Positions 43,764 to 52,534 of a stretch of DNA of 64,000 bases are shown in pieces. Position numbers and translations under genes: made by a program. Location of the stretch: positions 23,887 through 87,886 of the forward strand of contig JAGCWW010000076.1 of the NCBI GenBank assembly GCA_017961685.1, in the 5' to 3' direction. Below the pieces are notes generated by a model. That model worked only from the letters and a program-made list of their open reading frames with translations. It did not search any database and was not told where the DNA came from. How positions within the stretch are numbered: the stretch's first letter is position 1; every line of letters begins with the position of its first letter. This stretch comes from Acholeplasmatales bacterium. Its GTDB lineage: Bacteria; Bacillota_I; Bacilli_A; Acholeplasmatales; JAEDCM01.

Positions 43764-46700
43764 TTATAAACTTAAAGTTGAATTATAATCGATTAAACTA
43801 TCATTATTACTTAAATTATTATTCTCTTGCTTTTCTTCATTTAAATATATTAAGACTGTAAAAGAGCCACCAAATCTCATATCTAAGTATAAGATGACAT
43901 ATGGTCTACCATTATTATAATAAACATTAAATCTATCTTCTTTTTTTGCGGCATTAGTTAATAAACTATCTTTATATACCATACCATATTCCGCAGAAAG
44001 ACCTGATATATCTAAATCAATATATTTTCCATCAATAATATAATTACTACTATCAGTAAAGCATCCAGTAAAGATTATTCTTTCTTCAGTACTTTCACTA
44101 GACATAGTTAGATTTCCTTGTCCATCATTTTTTAAATATAATAATTCCTCACTATCGCCTTTCCTTGATACGCCAAATAGATTTAACTTTGATTCATTTT
44201 CAACATAAATAGTAATTATTCTTTCTTCTCCTATATCTGGAACTATTCTTAAAAAATATGTGTTTTCTTCTAATCTAATACTATATCCAAGCGCTGTATC
44301 GTATAAATCAACTTCATTTCCGTTTATATCTGTAATGTACCCACATAAATATGGTTCAACTGGATCATATGATATATATAAACCAGCTTCAGGGAAATCT
44401 TTTAAATCAATATAAACCTTATCATTATAAATATAATACCATCCTACTTTTTCGCCATTATGTTTATTAATTATAAGTTCTTCATTTTTTATTCCTGTAC
44501 TAAGTTGTAATTTATCTGTACCATTATAACTTATCATAGCATAAACTTCGTATTCTTGATTATCTTTTTCAAAAACAAACTTAATAACATAATTAGATGC
44601 TTGTTCATGTATATCAGTAAAGCCTAGTGATGATTTATCTTTATTGAAGACAAAACCGTTTTTTGTTTCAACAGTAAAATCATCAAACGATAATTTAGCT
44701 AAATCCTGTACATTAAAGTAATCAGAGAATAGATTAGTTAAATCTTCAGATCCATCATATTCATAATAATCATCATAATCATCAGTAGAACAATCGATTT
44801 TTAATGTTTTAACATAATCAAATAAATTATCTGAGTTTAAAACATCTAAATCTAGCTTAGCAGAATAGAATTCACCTAAATAATTAATTTTATATTCAAC
44901 TACATTATGTGTAAGTCCTTTATCAAATGATACTTCTGGATTATCTACTTTTTTTCCATTTACATATAAATCCATACCATCAATTGTTGGTAGAGTTACT
45001 TTTCCGTTACTTGTGTATGTACTATATTTTCCCTCTATATTTGATTTAAACATATCAGTATCATAACTTGTCAAATAATTTGCAATATAAGCTGAATAAG
45101 TATCAACAAGGCTTCCATCAACATAGCACTCTATATTAAATGATAATGGTCCATACATGAATGAATTAAAACTAACTTGTTCTCCTGTTTTCTTATCAAT
45201 AAACTTGAATGTAGCATTTTTATAATAATCAGTTGGAACTATAGTTATTCCCAAACATATAGCTTTCCAAGTATCTTTTTCAAAATGCTTTCTAGACTCG
45301 TTATAAGTTGCTTCTTCATAAGTAACATCACCTTCAAACCCGCCAGAATACATGGCATAGTGATAATATGAAACTATAACTTTATCAATAACCTTTTGTT
45401 CTCTAATTGTAAATGTATAATTATGTCCATTATATGAATAACTTAATTCCACAGTTGGAAAACTTTCAAAATCAATAGTAAAATCTCTATCTTTTGTCCC
45501 AAAACCAGTTTGCTCATAACCACTTGTGCCTGGTCTTATTTTCTTTAACCAATTATTACTAATATTACTATTAACACCTCTAATTGACATATTTATAGTT
45601 TTAACTTTTGTCTTATCGATATAAACAACATTATTATTGTTATTATTACTTATAAAATATTTTTCCCCATTAACTAAAATGTATTCAATACCTTTATCGT
45701 TACATCTAATATATTTTGAATAGAATTCAGCATAATCTTCTCCTGTAGGCGAAGCAATTACAATAGAAGTCAAATCAGCTGTAACTTCAAAAGCATCAGT
45801 TATTTCTGACTGATTAATAAGTAATCTATAATCATCTTTAGTTACGATTTTGATAGTTGAGTTCTTATCTAAAGAATCAATTTTTTCAAAATCAGAAGCA
45901 CTAACTAATTCATCATTAATTGTAATAGATTCAACATAATCGCTTAAATAACCATGATTTACCCATATGATTTGGTTTTGATCATCACTAAATTCAAAAT
46001 TATCTTTTTCATCTTCCTTGATGTAAAAATTATAAATATATTGGCCTTTTTCAGTTTGATTAAAACCAGGATTATATCCTCTTACCTCCATGATATTAGG
46101 ATCATATCCCTTTATATAATCTAATATAGATTTCTCGCTTCCATCATATAAAGTGGATACAAGATGTGTCTTTACGCCAACTGAATAATAATATGGTGTA
46201 TCAATTGTTGTCTTTTTTAAACTAAATTCCAAATATGAAGTACATCCAATATAATTAGGTGAATCTTCAATTACTAATTTAGCCACATAACTACCTGCAT
46301 CCTTAGGTGCGTTAGTTGAATAAGCATCATCAGTTGCATCTTTATCTTTATAATAAATTATTGGATTAGCATTAACTGTATTAATAGAATTAATTTCTAC
46401 TGCTTTTCCGTTACAATCTCTTGTTGCTCCGTTTATTAGTGTAAATTTAGCAGTTGTTTTTTCAATTCTCCAACTATGATTTTTTAATTTAGAAGGAACA
46501 TCTCCTATTTCAAAATAAGGACTATTAGATGTAAAAATAACATTTGCAGAGTATGATCCAGCATCCTTTTTTATACCGTTATCAATTGTATATTTTAGAT
46601 ATCCTTTTTCAAATTCTTTTGGTAAGTTAGTTAATTCTAGTTTTTTATCAGTACCATCATAAGTAAATATACTTTCCTTAAATTCGATATTAGATAAATC

Positions 46701-47183
46701 AACCTTTATTGGATTTACTTTCAAATTAATAAAAGTATCGCTAAAAGTTCCAAATTTTACTTTTAAACTATGATCTCCTGGTTTACTATTTATATTTAAA
46801 TCTGTTTCAATGCTATAATCATTTTCATCTATTTCTTCTTTAAAGCCATCACTATATATAGCTTCAACTTTTAAAGAACTTTGTAGGTTATACCCCTCAA
46901 AAGAATATGTGATATCAACACTATCGTTATTACTACATAATTTATCATTAAAATAAACATTGTAACCAGTAAGCACGGCATCTTTTGATTTAGTTGTATT
47001 ATTTGCTTTTGTCGTATTATTAGCTTTTGTTGTGTTATTAGCTTTTGTTGTGTTACTACTAGTAGTTATTGTACTAGTCTTTTTACCACTTGTAACATCA
47101 TTTTTCTTTTTACAAGCAGTTAAAGCAAGAAGTCCAACTAATAGAGCTGTTACTCCTAATTTTATTCCTTTTTTCTTACTCAT
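43764..47183 (-). CDS. Very large surface lipoprotein with MBG-like beta repeats
   Basis: 1139 residues. Signal with lipobox LLALTACK, then KKK and a Thr/Asn/Lys spacer containing three and a half copies of NTTKAN (encoded by 18-base tandem repeats at 46993-47052). The next ~300 residues include a bacterial Ig-like segment (SLKVEAIYSDGFKEEI) and two or more MBG-type repeats (FTYDGTDKKLEL, DAGSYSANVIFT, DAGSYVAKLVIED), modules common in large Gram-positive surface proteins. The C-terminal ~700 residues are beta-rich and unassigned. No LPXTG signal, so anchoring is by lipid only. It may be an adhesin. Confidence 0.78.
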   Translation of the reverse strand: MSKKKGIKLGVTALLVGLLALTACKKKNDVTSGKKTSTITTSSNTTKANNTTKANNTTKANNTTKSKDAVLTGYNVYFNDKLCSNNDSVDITYSFEGYNLQSSLKVEAIYSDGFKEEIDENDYSIETDLNINSKPGDHSLKVKFGTFSDTFINLKVNPIKVDLSNIEFKESIFTYDGTDKKLELTNLPKEFEKGYLKYTIDNGIKKDAGSYSANVIFTSNSPYFEIGDVPSKLKNHSWRIEKTTAKFTLINGATRDCNGKAVEINSINTVNANPIIYYKDKDATDDAYSTNAPKDAGSYVAKLVIEDSPNYIGCTSYLEFSLKKTTIDTPYYYSVGVKTHLVSTLYDGSEKSILDYIKGYDPNIMEVRGYNPGFNQTEKGQYIYNFYIKEDEKDNFEFSDDQNQIIWVNHGYLSDYVESITINDELVSASDFEKIDSLDKNSTIKIVTKDDYRLLINQSEITDAFEVTADLTSIVIASPTGEDYAEFYSKYIRCNDKGIEYILVNGEKYFISNNNNNNVVYIDKTKVKTINMSIRGVNSNISNNWLKKIRPGTSGYEQTGFGTKDRDFTIDFESFPTVELSYSYNGHNYTFTIREQKVIDKVIVSYYHYAMYSGGFEGDVTYEEATYNESRKHFEKDTWKAICLGITIVPTDYYKNATFKFIDKKTGEQVSFNSFMYGPLSFNIECYVDGSLVDTYSAYIANYLTSYDTDMFKSNIEGKYSTYTSNGKVTLPTIDGMDLYVNGKKVDNPEVSFDKGLTHNVVEYKINYLGEFYSAKLDLDVLNSDNLFDYVKTLKIDCSTDDYDDYYEYDGSEDLTNLFSDYFNVQDLAKLSFDDFTVETKNGFVFNKDKSSLGFTDIHEQASNYVIKFVFEKDNQEYEVYAMISYNGTDKLQLSTGIKNEELIINKHNGEKVGWYYIYNDKVYIDLKDFPEAGLYISYDPVEPYLCGYITDINGNEVDLYDTALGYSIRLEENTYFLRIVPDIGEERIITIYVENESKLNLFGVSRKGDSEELLYLKNDGQGNLTMSSESTEERIIFTGCFTDSSNYIIDGKYIDLDISGLSAEYGMVYKDSLLTNAAKKEDRFNVYYNNGRPYVILYLDMRFGGSFTVLIYLNEEKQENNNLSNNDSLIDYNSTLSL
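46993..47052 (-). repeat. 18-base tandem repeats coding for the Thr spacer
   Basis: Units starting at 46993, 47011 and 47029 plus a partial at 47047 match the pattern GTTGTGTTATTAGCTTTT with one to three changes. They encode the NTTKAN repeats directly after the lipoprotein anchor. Copy number could vary by slippage. Confidence 0.8.
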
Positions 47184-47257
47184 TATATCTCTCCTTTTTT
47201 TACTAAAAACTACGGATATATTTTATCATAGATTAAATATATTTGTAAACTAAAAGT

Positions 47258-47290
47258 TAAAAAAGCTAACCCAATAAGGATTAGCTTTCA
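47258..47290 (-). terminator. Terminator after htpG
   Basis: AAAGCTAA (47262-47269) pairs with TTAGCTTT (47281-47288), with a T-run on the minus strand. Confidence 0.75.
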
Positions 47291-47302
47291 ATATATTTTG
47301 TG

Positions 47303-49198
47303 TTATTTTATTGTTTTTATCATTAAATTACACATTTTATTAGAGAATTCCACAGGATTTTCAATAGGGAAACCTTCCATTAATAATGCTTGATTATATA
47401 GTAAATCCGCATAATCAGCTAATTCTTTATTCTCATAAGCTTTCTTTAAAGCGTTGAATAATTCATGATTTGGATTTATTTCTAAGACTTTTTCAGCTTT
47501 AGCATCACTACCATTTGGCATTGCATTTAATACCTTTTGCATTTCAAATGATAAACCATCTTTACTTGTTAAACAAACTGGTGAATCAACTAATCTCTTA
47601 GATAATATAACATCAGTTACCTTACCTTCAAGTTCTTTCTTTAATTCGCCTAAGAAGTCTTTATTATCTTCTTCTTTTTGCTTAAGCTCATCTTTTTCAG
47701 AATCATCTAGAATATCTAGATCACCTTGGTTAATATTTTTAAGTTCAAAGTCTTCATATTTACCAAGAACAGACATTGTGAATTCATCTACACCATCAGT
47801 TAGTATTAAACAATCATAATTTTTCTTCTTTAATAAATCAAGTTGTGGCATTGATAATACCGCTTCTTTATTAGAACCTGATGCATAATAAATATATTTT
47901 TGATTATCCTTCATATGATTTACATATTCTTTTAAGGTAATCATTTTATCTTCATTAATTGTGTTATAAATTAATAAATCTTTCAAATCATCTTTCTTTT
48001 CACCAAAGTTCTCATAAATACCATATTTGATATATACACCATAAGATTTAAAGAATTCTAAGTATTTATCAAAGTCATTTTTAAGTGTTTTTGATAGCTC
48101 AGTTATAATCTTCTTTTCTATGTTTTTACTAATATTAGTTAGTTGTTTATTTTGTTGTAAGATTTCTCTACTAATATTCAAGCTTAAATCAGATGAATCA
48201 ACTAAGCCTTTAGTGAATTTTAGATAATCAGGAATTAATTCTTTACACTTATCCATAATGAATACACCCTTAGTGTATAATTGAAGACCTTTTTCATATT
48301 GATCAGAATATAGGTCATATGGAACTTTCTTTGGAATAAATATTAAAGCATTATATGTTAAGTTACCTTCAACATTTATATGCATTGAGAATAATGGATC
48401 TTCATAATCATTAAATTTTTGTTTATAGAAACTATTTAATTCTTCTTCACTTACTTCACTCTTATTCTTCTTCCATAAAGGAATCATTGAATTAAGAGTT
48501 GTATCTTCCATTGTTTCTACTGATTCTTTAAATTTACCTTCTTCATCATATGTAGGATTCATTCTCTTGCACATCATTTTAATAGGGTATCTTACATAGT
48601 CACTATACTTCTTAACAAGCTTTTCAACCTTATATTGTTCAAGGTATGTATCATAATTTTCATCATCTGTGTTATCTCTTAAATATAGTGTTATTTCAGT
48701 ACCTGTTTCATTCTTTTCAATTTCATCTAACTTATAAGAATCAGTACCCTCACTTTCAAATGAATAAGCTTTATCATCAAAAGGGGATTTTGTCTTAACT
48801 AAGACCTTTTTAGCAACCATAAATGCTGAATAAAAACCTACACCAAATTGACCGATAATATCTACTTCATTTTTGTTTTCTTCTAGCTTTTTCATGAATT
48901 CTAATGAACCGCTTTTAGCGATTGTTCCTAAGTGATCAACTAGTTCATCATGAGTCATACCAATACCATTATCACTAATTGTGATTGTTCTATTTTCTTT
49001 ATCTAGTGATAACCTAATTTCATAATCCTTTGATTCTAATTTATCATTAGTTAAAGATAGATAATGATACTTATCAATCGCATCACTTGCATTAGAAATT
49101 AGCTCTCTTAAAAATATCTCTTTGTTAGTATAAATAGAGTTAATCATTAAATCTAATAAACGTTTAGTTTCTGTTTTAAATTTCTTTGTTTCACTCAT
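47303..49198 (-). CDS. htpG: Chaperone HtpG (bacterial Hsp90)
   Basis: 631 residues, full length. ATP-binding N-domain with LRELISNASDAIDKYHYLSL, ITISDNGIGMTHDELV, GTIAKSGSLEF and IGQFGVGFYSAFMVA; middle domain with KGVFIMDKCKELIPDYLKFTKGLVDSSDLSLNISREILQQN in blocks; dimerising C-domain. Assists late folding of client proteins. A CIRCE-like operator sits over its -35 box, so heat/stress control by HrcA is likely, which is not the case for htpG in B. subtilis. Divergent from rpsD. Confidence 0.97.
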   Translation of the reverse strand: MSETKKFKTETKRLLDLMINSIYTNKEIFLRELISNASDAIDKYHYLSLTNDKLESKDYEIRLSLDKENRTITISDNGIGMTHDELVDHLGTIAKSGSLEFMKKLEENKNEVDIIGQFGVGFYSAFMVAKKVLVKTKSPFDDKAYSFESEGTDSYKLDEIEKNETGTEITLYLRDNTDDENYDTYLEQYKVEKLVKKYSDYVRYPIKMMCKRMNPTYDEEGKFKESVETMEDTTLNSMIPLWKKNKSEVSEEELNSFYKQKFNDYEDPLFSMHINVEGNLTYNALIFIPKKVPYDLYSDQYEKGLQLYTKGVFIMDKCKELIPDYLKFTKGLVDSSDLSLNISREILQQNKQLTNISKNIEKKIITELSKTLKNDFDKYLEFFKSYGVYIKYGIYENFGEKKDDLKDLLIYNTINEDKMITLKEYVNHMKDNQKYIYYASGSNKEAVLSMPQLDLLKKKNYDCLILTDGVDEFTMSVLGKYEDFELKNINQGDLDILDDSEKDELKQKEEDNKDFLGELKKELEGKVTDVILSKRLVDSPVCLTSKDGLSFEMQKVLNAMPNGSDAKAEKVLEINPNHELFNALKKAYENKELADYADLLYNQALLMEGFPIENPVEFSNKMCNLMIKTIK

Positions 49199-49218
49199 AT
49201 TTCTTCACCTCGAAATAT

Positions 49219-49247
49219 ATTATATATCTCTAAATTAGCACTGTCAA
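49219..49247 (-). promoter_or_regulatory. Promoter of htpG
   Basis: Minus-strand TTGACA (49242-49247) and TATAAT (49219-49224) are 17 bases apart. The -35 box lies in the spacer of the CIRCE-like repeat. Confidence 0.75.
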
Positions 49248-49261
49248 GTGCCAAGTGCTAA
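49235..49261. promoter_or_regulatory. CIRCE element (HrcA operator)
   Basis: TTAGCACTG-N9-AAGTGCTAA matches the CIRCE consensus TTAGCACTC-N9-GAGTGCTAA except for the innermost base of each arm. The total length of 27 bases and the 9-base spacer are exact. It overlaps the htpG promoter. Confidence 0.85.
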
Positions 49262-49292
49262 TTATTTATTTCGACTCGAAAAAAGATTTTTC

Positions 49293-49321
49293 TTGACATT
49301 ATCTATATTATATAATATAAT
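49293..49321 (+). promoter_or_regulatory. Promoter of rpsD
   Basis: TTGACA (49293-49298) and TATAAT (49316-49321) are 17 bases apart; both are perfect consensus, as expected for a ribosomal protein gene. Confidence 0.8.
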
Positions 49322-49323
49322 AG

Positions 49324-49470
49324 TTTTGCGTTCGTAAAGTTCAGCACTTATTGCTTTATAGTAATTATATTATAATTAATTATTAGTAGCCTAGCTGAGT
49401 AGGTGAATATATTATAAGCTATAATCGAAATAAGAAGCCTTTTATTAGTAACGCAAAATAAAATAAAAGG
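49324..49470 (+). promoter_or_regulatory. Structured 5' leader of rpsD, candidate S4 autoregulatory RNA
   Basis: The 150-base leader begins with TTTTGCGTT (49324-49332) and ends with AACGCAAAA (49450-49458), which are complementary, so its ends can close a long-range stem. Inside are short repeats (TATATTATAATTAATTATTAG and GTAGGTGAATATATTATAAGC). In Bacillus the S4 protein binds its own leader to repress translation; a similar role is inferred here from position and structure only. Confidence 0.5.
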
Positions 49471-49481
49471 AGGAAAAAATA

Positions 49482-50081
49482 ATGAGTAAATTTACTGGAT
49501 CAACTTGGAAGATTTCAAGAAGATTAAACTATTCTATTAGTGAAACAGGTAAGGAATTACAAAAGAGACCTTTTGCACCAGGACAACATGGTAAAAAACG
49601 TAACAAGCTTACTGAATATGGTATCCAATTACAAGAAAAACAAAAGGTTAGATTTACTTATGGTGTAAATGAAAAGCAATTCCATAAGACATTCCTTGAA
49701 GCTGGTAAAATGGCTGGTGTTCATGGTGCTAACTTCTTAAAGTTACTAGAATCTAGATTAGATAACGTAATCTATAGAGCTGGATTCGCTGCAACTAGAG
49801 CACAAGCAAGACAACTAGTTAACCATGGTCACTTCCTAGTAGATGGAAAGAAGGTAGACATTCCTTCATATCGTCTTCAACCAGGACAAGTTATCACTTT
49901 AAAGGAAACTAGCAAAGACTTAAAGGTTGTTAAAGAAGCTTTAGAAGCTAAGTTAGTTAGATGCGATTATGTTGCATTTGATGAAAACAAGATGGCTGCT
50001 ACTTTCGTAAGATATCCTGAAAGAAATGAATTCTTACCAGAAATCAACGAACAACTAATTGTCGAATTCTATAGTAGATAA
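49482..50081 (+). CDS. rpsD: 30S ribosomal protein S4
   Basis: 199 residues. [41 protein letters not shown] [16 protein letters not shown] and the S4 RNA-binding domain [39 protein letters not shown] (in blocks) are unmistakable. S4 nucleates 30S assembly. Alone, with a strong promoter and AAAGGAGG site. Its terminator has been split by a mobile element 22 bases after the stop. Confidence 0.98.
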   Translation: MSKFTGSTWKISRRLNYSISETGKELQKRPFAPGQHGKKRNKLTEYGIQLQEKQKVRFTYGVNEKQFHKTFLEAGKMAGVHGANFLKLLESRLDNVIYRAGFAATRAQARQLVNHGHFLVDGKKVDIPSYRLQPGQVITLKETSKDLKVVKEALEAKLVRCDYVAFDENKMAATFVRYPERNEFLPEINEQLIVEFYSR

Positions 50082-50087
50082 TAAATT

Positions 50088-50102
50088 AAAAAGGCTCTTA
50101 AT
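50088..50102 (+). terminator. Left half of the split rpsD terminator
   Basis: AAAAAGGCTC (50088-50097) followed by TTAAT. Its partner GAGCCTTTTTTT lies at 52310-52321, on the far side of the inserted element. Rejoined at the TAAT duplication they give AAAAAGGCTC-TTAATT-GAGCCTTTTT, a perfect intrinsic terminator that would have served rpsD and the convergent XRE operon. Confidence 0.85.
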
Positions 50103-50174
50103 TGAAGTGAACCCCAAATTGGACACACTTTAAAAAAGGCATAAAACAGGAATCATTTAAGGTTCCTGTTTTTT
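50103..50174 (-). repeat. IS transposase-side end, copy 1
   Basis: About 72 bases almost identical (four differences) to 52143-52214, in the same orientation. Contains the terminal repeat and the hairpin ACAGGAA...TTCCTGT that probably terminates the transposase transcript. Confidence 0.85.
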
Positions 50175-50287
50175 ATTATTGTTGAATTATAAAAGATAAT
50201 CCATTCTTCTACTAGTTGAATATAATGCTCTAAAGATGTTATATTATTATACAAAGTTTCTTTTTCATGTTTTCCACCTATTTTATA
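50153..50287 (-). pseudogene. Remnant of an IS3-type transposase C-terminus
   Basis: An open stretch of 44 codons ending TGA at 50153-50155 encodes GGKHEKETLYNN and SLEHYIQLVEEWIIFYNSTIIK, which fits the C-terminal end of IS3-family DDE transposases (TLEELxxxIxEYIxxYNNxRI). There is no start codon and the catalytic DDE part is missing. It runs toward the element end, as in a complete IS3 element. Confidence 0.65.
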
Positions 50288-50310
50288 TTAGTCCTCGCAT
50301 CTATAATAAA

Positions 50311-50352
50311 TAAAAATAACCTGCTAGAAATTAATCTAACAGGTTATTTTTA
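50311..50352 (-). terminator. Terminator of the cargo lipoprotein gene
   Basis: AAAATAACCTG (50313-50323) and CAGGTTATTTT (50340-50350) form an 11-base-pair stem. Confidence 0.8.
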
Positions 50353-52047
50353 TTACATAGCTTCCCAATCGTTAAGCTCTTCTGACCAAACGTAGTATAC
50401 ACTAGTTACTTTTTGATTATCATCATCATATGTATATACTTCTTTAAATGTATTTATTTCTGTTCCACCATCATTAACTTTTACTTGAGTCCATGTCACA
50501 AGTCTACCTGATTCATCATAACTGTATCTATTGATATACCATGATGTCCAAATTTGTTGTTCATCATCCCAATCTCCTTGATAATAATTATAAATATACA
50601 TATCATCTGCATCATAAAAACAAATTACACGAACTTGTTTCTTTTCAACTCCATCAATTACTGTTGTTATTAAATAATTATTAATTTTTCCATCTTCATC
50701 AAGTTCTGATTTTATTATTTCTTTATAATTCCAATCTTCAAGATCATAATTCCAGTTTCTGCATATAATATGACTATAAGGTATTTCCATTCCATAGCCA
50801 CTATGCTCATAGCCATAGTAATATTTCTTATACTCATATTCTTCCATATCGTCTGGTCTAATTGCAAAGTTATCTAAATCAAGTACATAGTTATAAAGAA
50901 TCCTAGTATAATCATCTCCGCTATTATCTTCATAATAATATTGTTTTCTCCAAGTATTTACTCCATAGTTTATTGGAGTATCTGTATAAGAAATAAAAGT
51001 TCCATCTTCAGAAGTCATTTCAGTTACCTCTGATACAACAAAGCCATTTTCGGATTCTACCCATCTTAATTTTAATATTACATATTCAAATAAATAGTTA
51101 TCATCACGATATAGATTAGCAGTAACTGTCATTGTTGCATCAACCCAACCATTATCTTCATTATTCCAATCGTAATATATTTCACCATCTGTTTCAAAAT
51201 AAAGATTTCTAAATTTTTGATAGCTTTCAGACCAATCATTTAATCCGCTTGCCCATGAATAGCTGATACGTTGTACTTCATCATCATCTTCATCTACTTT
51301 TCTTAGTATTTTTTCATTTGGAGTCCAAGAATCACTAGATTCAACATAATCATATATTTCAGTAGTAGTTGTAACAAAATCTCCATCTTCTACTTCAACA
51401 CTTATTTCTTTTGATCCTAGCTTCCATTCATCAGTTGCATCAATCCAGTCATAAACAAATGTAGTTAATTCGTCATTGTTATAACTATAACCAAATTTGT
51501 ATTCACCAAGCCATTTATCTGATTCTTCATCAAAGTCATAGGATTCTTCCATAACTAATTCTCTTTTATTGTTATACTCATTTATTTTTTTACTTATATT
51601 AATCCATTCACCTAAGAAAATTTGACGAGTATTAGTAACTATCTTCCCATTAATTTCCATAGTTTCTTTATTTAAAATATCATCTTCATCTGTCCATACT
51701 GATACATATTCATTATCAATTGAACCATTTGTAATTGTGAATGTTGTTGTTGTGTTATCTGTAAATGTAATAGTATAAGTATCAACATAACCTTCACTAT
51801 TTGTTTTAGTAATACTTAAAATACCTTTACCATCTTTACCTTTAATAGTTTCTAACCATTCTTCATAAGTACCATCAAAGCCTGCTTGTTGAGCAAGAAG
51901 ATAAATATTATATTTTTCATCTACTTGAGCATTGTTTGTTGTAATAACATTTGTTGTAACTTTAGCATCTTTTTTCTTTTTGCAACTAGCTAAAGATATT
52001 AAAGATAAAAAAGCTAATGTTGTAATGCATAATTTTTTTAACCTCAT
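50353..52047 (-). CDS. Surface lipoprotein with Trp/Tyr-rich repeats, cargo of the IS element
   Basis: 564 residues. Lipobox LISLASCK followed by KKK and a short Asn/Thr spacer. Residues about 45-75 (YLLAQQAGFDGTYEEWLETIKGKDGKG) match the short GxxGTYEEWLxxxKGxxG module often seen next to collagen-like or phage-tail surface proteins. The rest has repeats of about 35-45 residues built around W-x-D...Y-x-W: YDWIDATDEWKLG, YDYVESSDSWTP, YSWASGLNDWSES, YDWNNEDNGWVDA, VLDLDNF and similar, a YD-like beta repeat. It has its own terminator. It lies inside a mobile element, so was probably acquired. Confidence 0.75.
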   Translation of the reverse strand: MRLKKLCITTLAFLSLISLASCKKKKDAKVTTNVITTNNAQVDEKYNIYLLAQQAGFDGTYEEWLETIKGKDGKGILSITKTNSEGYVDTYTITFTDNTTTTFTITNGSIDNEYVSVWTDEDDILNKETMEINGKIVTNTRQIFLGEWINISKKINEYNNKRELVMEESYDFDEESDKWLGEYKFGYSYNNDELTTFVYDWIDATDEWKLGSKEISVEVEDGDFVTTTTEIYDYVESSDSWTPNEKILRKVDEDDDEVQRISYSWASGLNDWSESYQKFRNLYFETDGEIYYDWNNEDNGWVDATMTVTANLYRDDNYLFEYVILKLRWVESENGFVVSEVTEMTSEDGTFISYTDTPINYGVNTWRKQYYYEDNSGDDYTRILYNYVLDLDNFAIRPDDMEEYEYKKYYYGYEHSGYGMEIPYSHIICRNWNYDLEDWNYKEIIKSELDEDGKINNYLITTVIDGVEKKQVRVICFYDADDMYIYNYYQGDWDDEQQIWTSWYINRYSYDESGRLVTWTQVKVNDGGTEINTFKEVYTYDDDNQKVTSVYYVWSEELNDWEAM

Positions 52048-52142
52048 AATAATCCTCCCGTATTTTTTAATTATATCATATATATTTATATAAATTAACC
52101 ATTTTTTAACAAAAGAGACAAAAATAAAAAAACTGGATACTT

Positions 52143-52304
52143 TGAACTGAACCCCAAATTGGACACACTTTAAAAAAAATATAAAACAGGAATCATTTAA
52201 GGTTCCTGTTTTTTAATCTTTTTGTACCATAATAAAAACCTCCTAATGATATTGTACATTAGAAGGTCTTTTTTTTATTTGTGAACCAAACGGGGTTCAG
52301 TTCA
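52143..52304 (-). mobile_element. MITE-like internally deleted IS copy, 162 bases
   Basis: Left end TGAACTGAACCCCAAATT (52143 on) and right end GGGGTTCAGTTCA (52292-52304). On the minus strand AGGAGG (52239-52244) precedes ATGGTACAAAAAGATTAA (52213-52230), the beginning of an orfA-type gene fused by deletion to the 3' end of the IS. A hairpin (ACCTCCTAATG...CATTAGAAGGT, 52238-52268) blocks outside transcription. The flanks of this copy alone show no target duplication, unlike the outer ends of the composite. Confidence 0.75.
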
Positions 52305-52309
52305 TAATT

Positions 52310-52322
52310 GAGCCTTTTTTTA
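52310..52322 (-). terminator. Right half of the split rpsD/XRE-operon terminator
   Basis: GAGCCTTTTTTT complements AAAAAGGCTC at 50088-50097; the two halves are separated by the 2.2-kb composite element. Confidence 0.85.
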
Positions 52323-52326
52323 ATTC

Positions 52327-52533
52327 TTAGAAATAGAAAACTTCTTCAAACTTTTTATCTAGTGCAATGCATATTAATAATGCCAGTTTTGCGGTTGGTT
52401 GATATTGATATGTTTCAATAGATGATATCGTATTTCTAGATACACCAACCATCTTAGCTAAAGCATCCTGTGAGATGCTTTTTTCTTTTCTGATTTCAGC
52501 AACCTTATTTTTTAGTATTAGTTCTTCTCTCAT
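52327..52533 (-). CDS. Small XRE-family regulator
   Basis: 68 residues, almost entirely an XRE helix-turn-helix: VAEIRKEKSISQDALAKMVG, VSRNTISSIETYQYQPT, ALDKKFEEVFYF. Similar to the short YozG-type regulators of Gram-positives. Its start overlaps the stop of the DUF6442-like gene (TAATATG). Last gene of flavodoxin-DUF6442-XRE; palindromic repeats in the operon promoter are candidate binding sites. Confidence 0.9.
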   Translation of the reverse strand: MREELILKNKVAEIRKEKSISQDALAKMVGVSRNTISSIETYQYQPTAKLALLICIALDKKFEEVFYF

Positions 52534-52534
52534 A

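Larger units (their letters stand above)
50103..52304. mobile_element. Decayed IS3-family composite element carrying a lipoprotein gene
   Basis: The outer ends are inverted repeats: TGAAGTGAACCCC (50103-50115) and GGGGTTCAGTTCA (52292-52304), the TG...CA ends of IS3/IS150-type elements. TAAT occurs immediately outside both ends (50099-50102 and 52305-52308) as a 4-base target duplication. Inside: an IS end plus a transposase remnant (50103-50287), a lipoprotein gene (50353-52047), and a second, internally deleted IS copy (52143-52304). The unit thus moved as one 2.2-kb composite with a non-transposase cargo and has since lost its own transposase. Confidence 0.8.
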
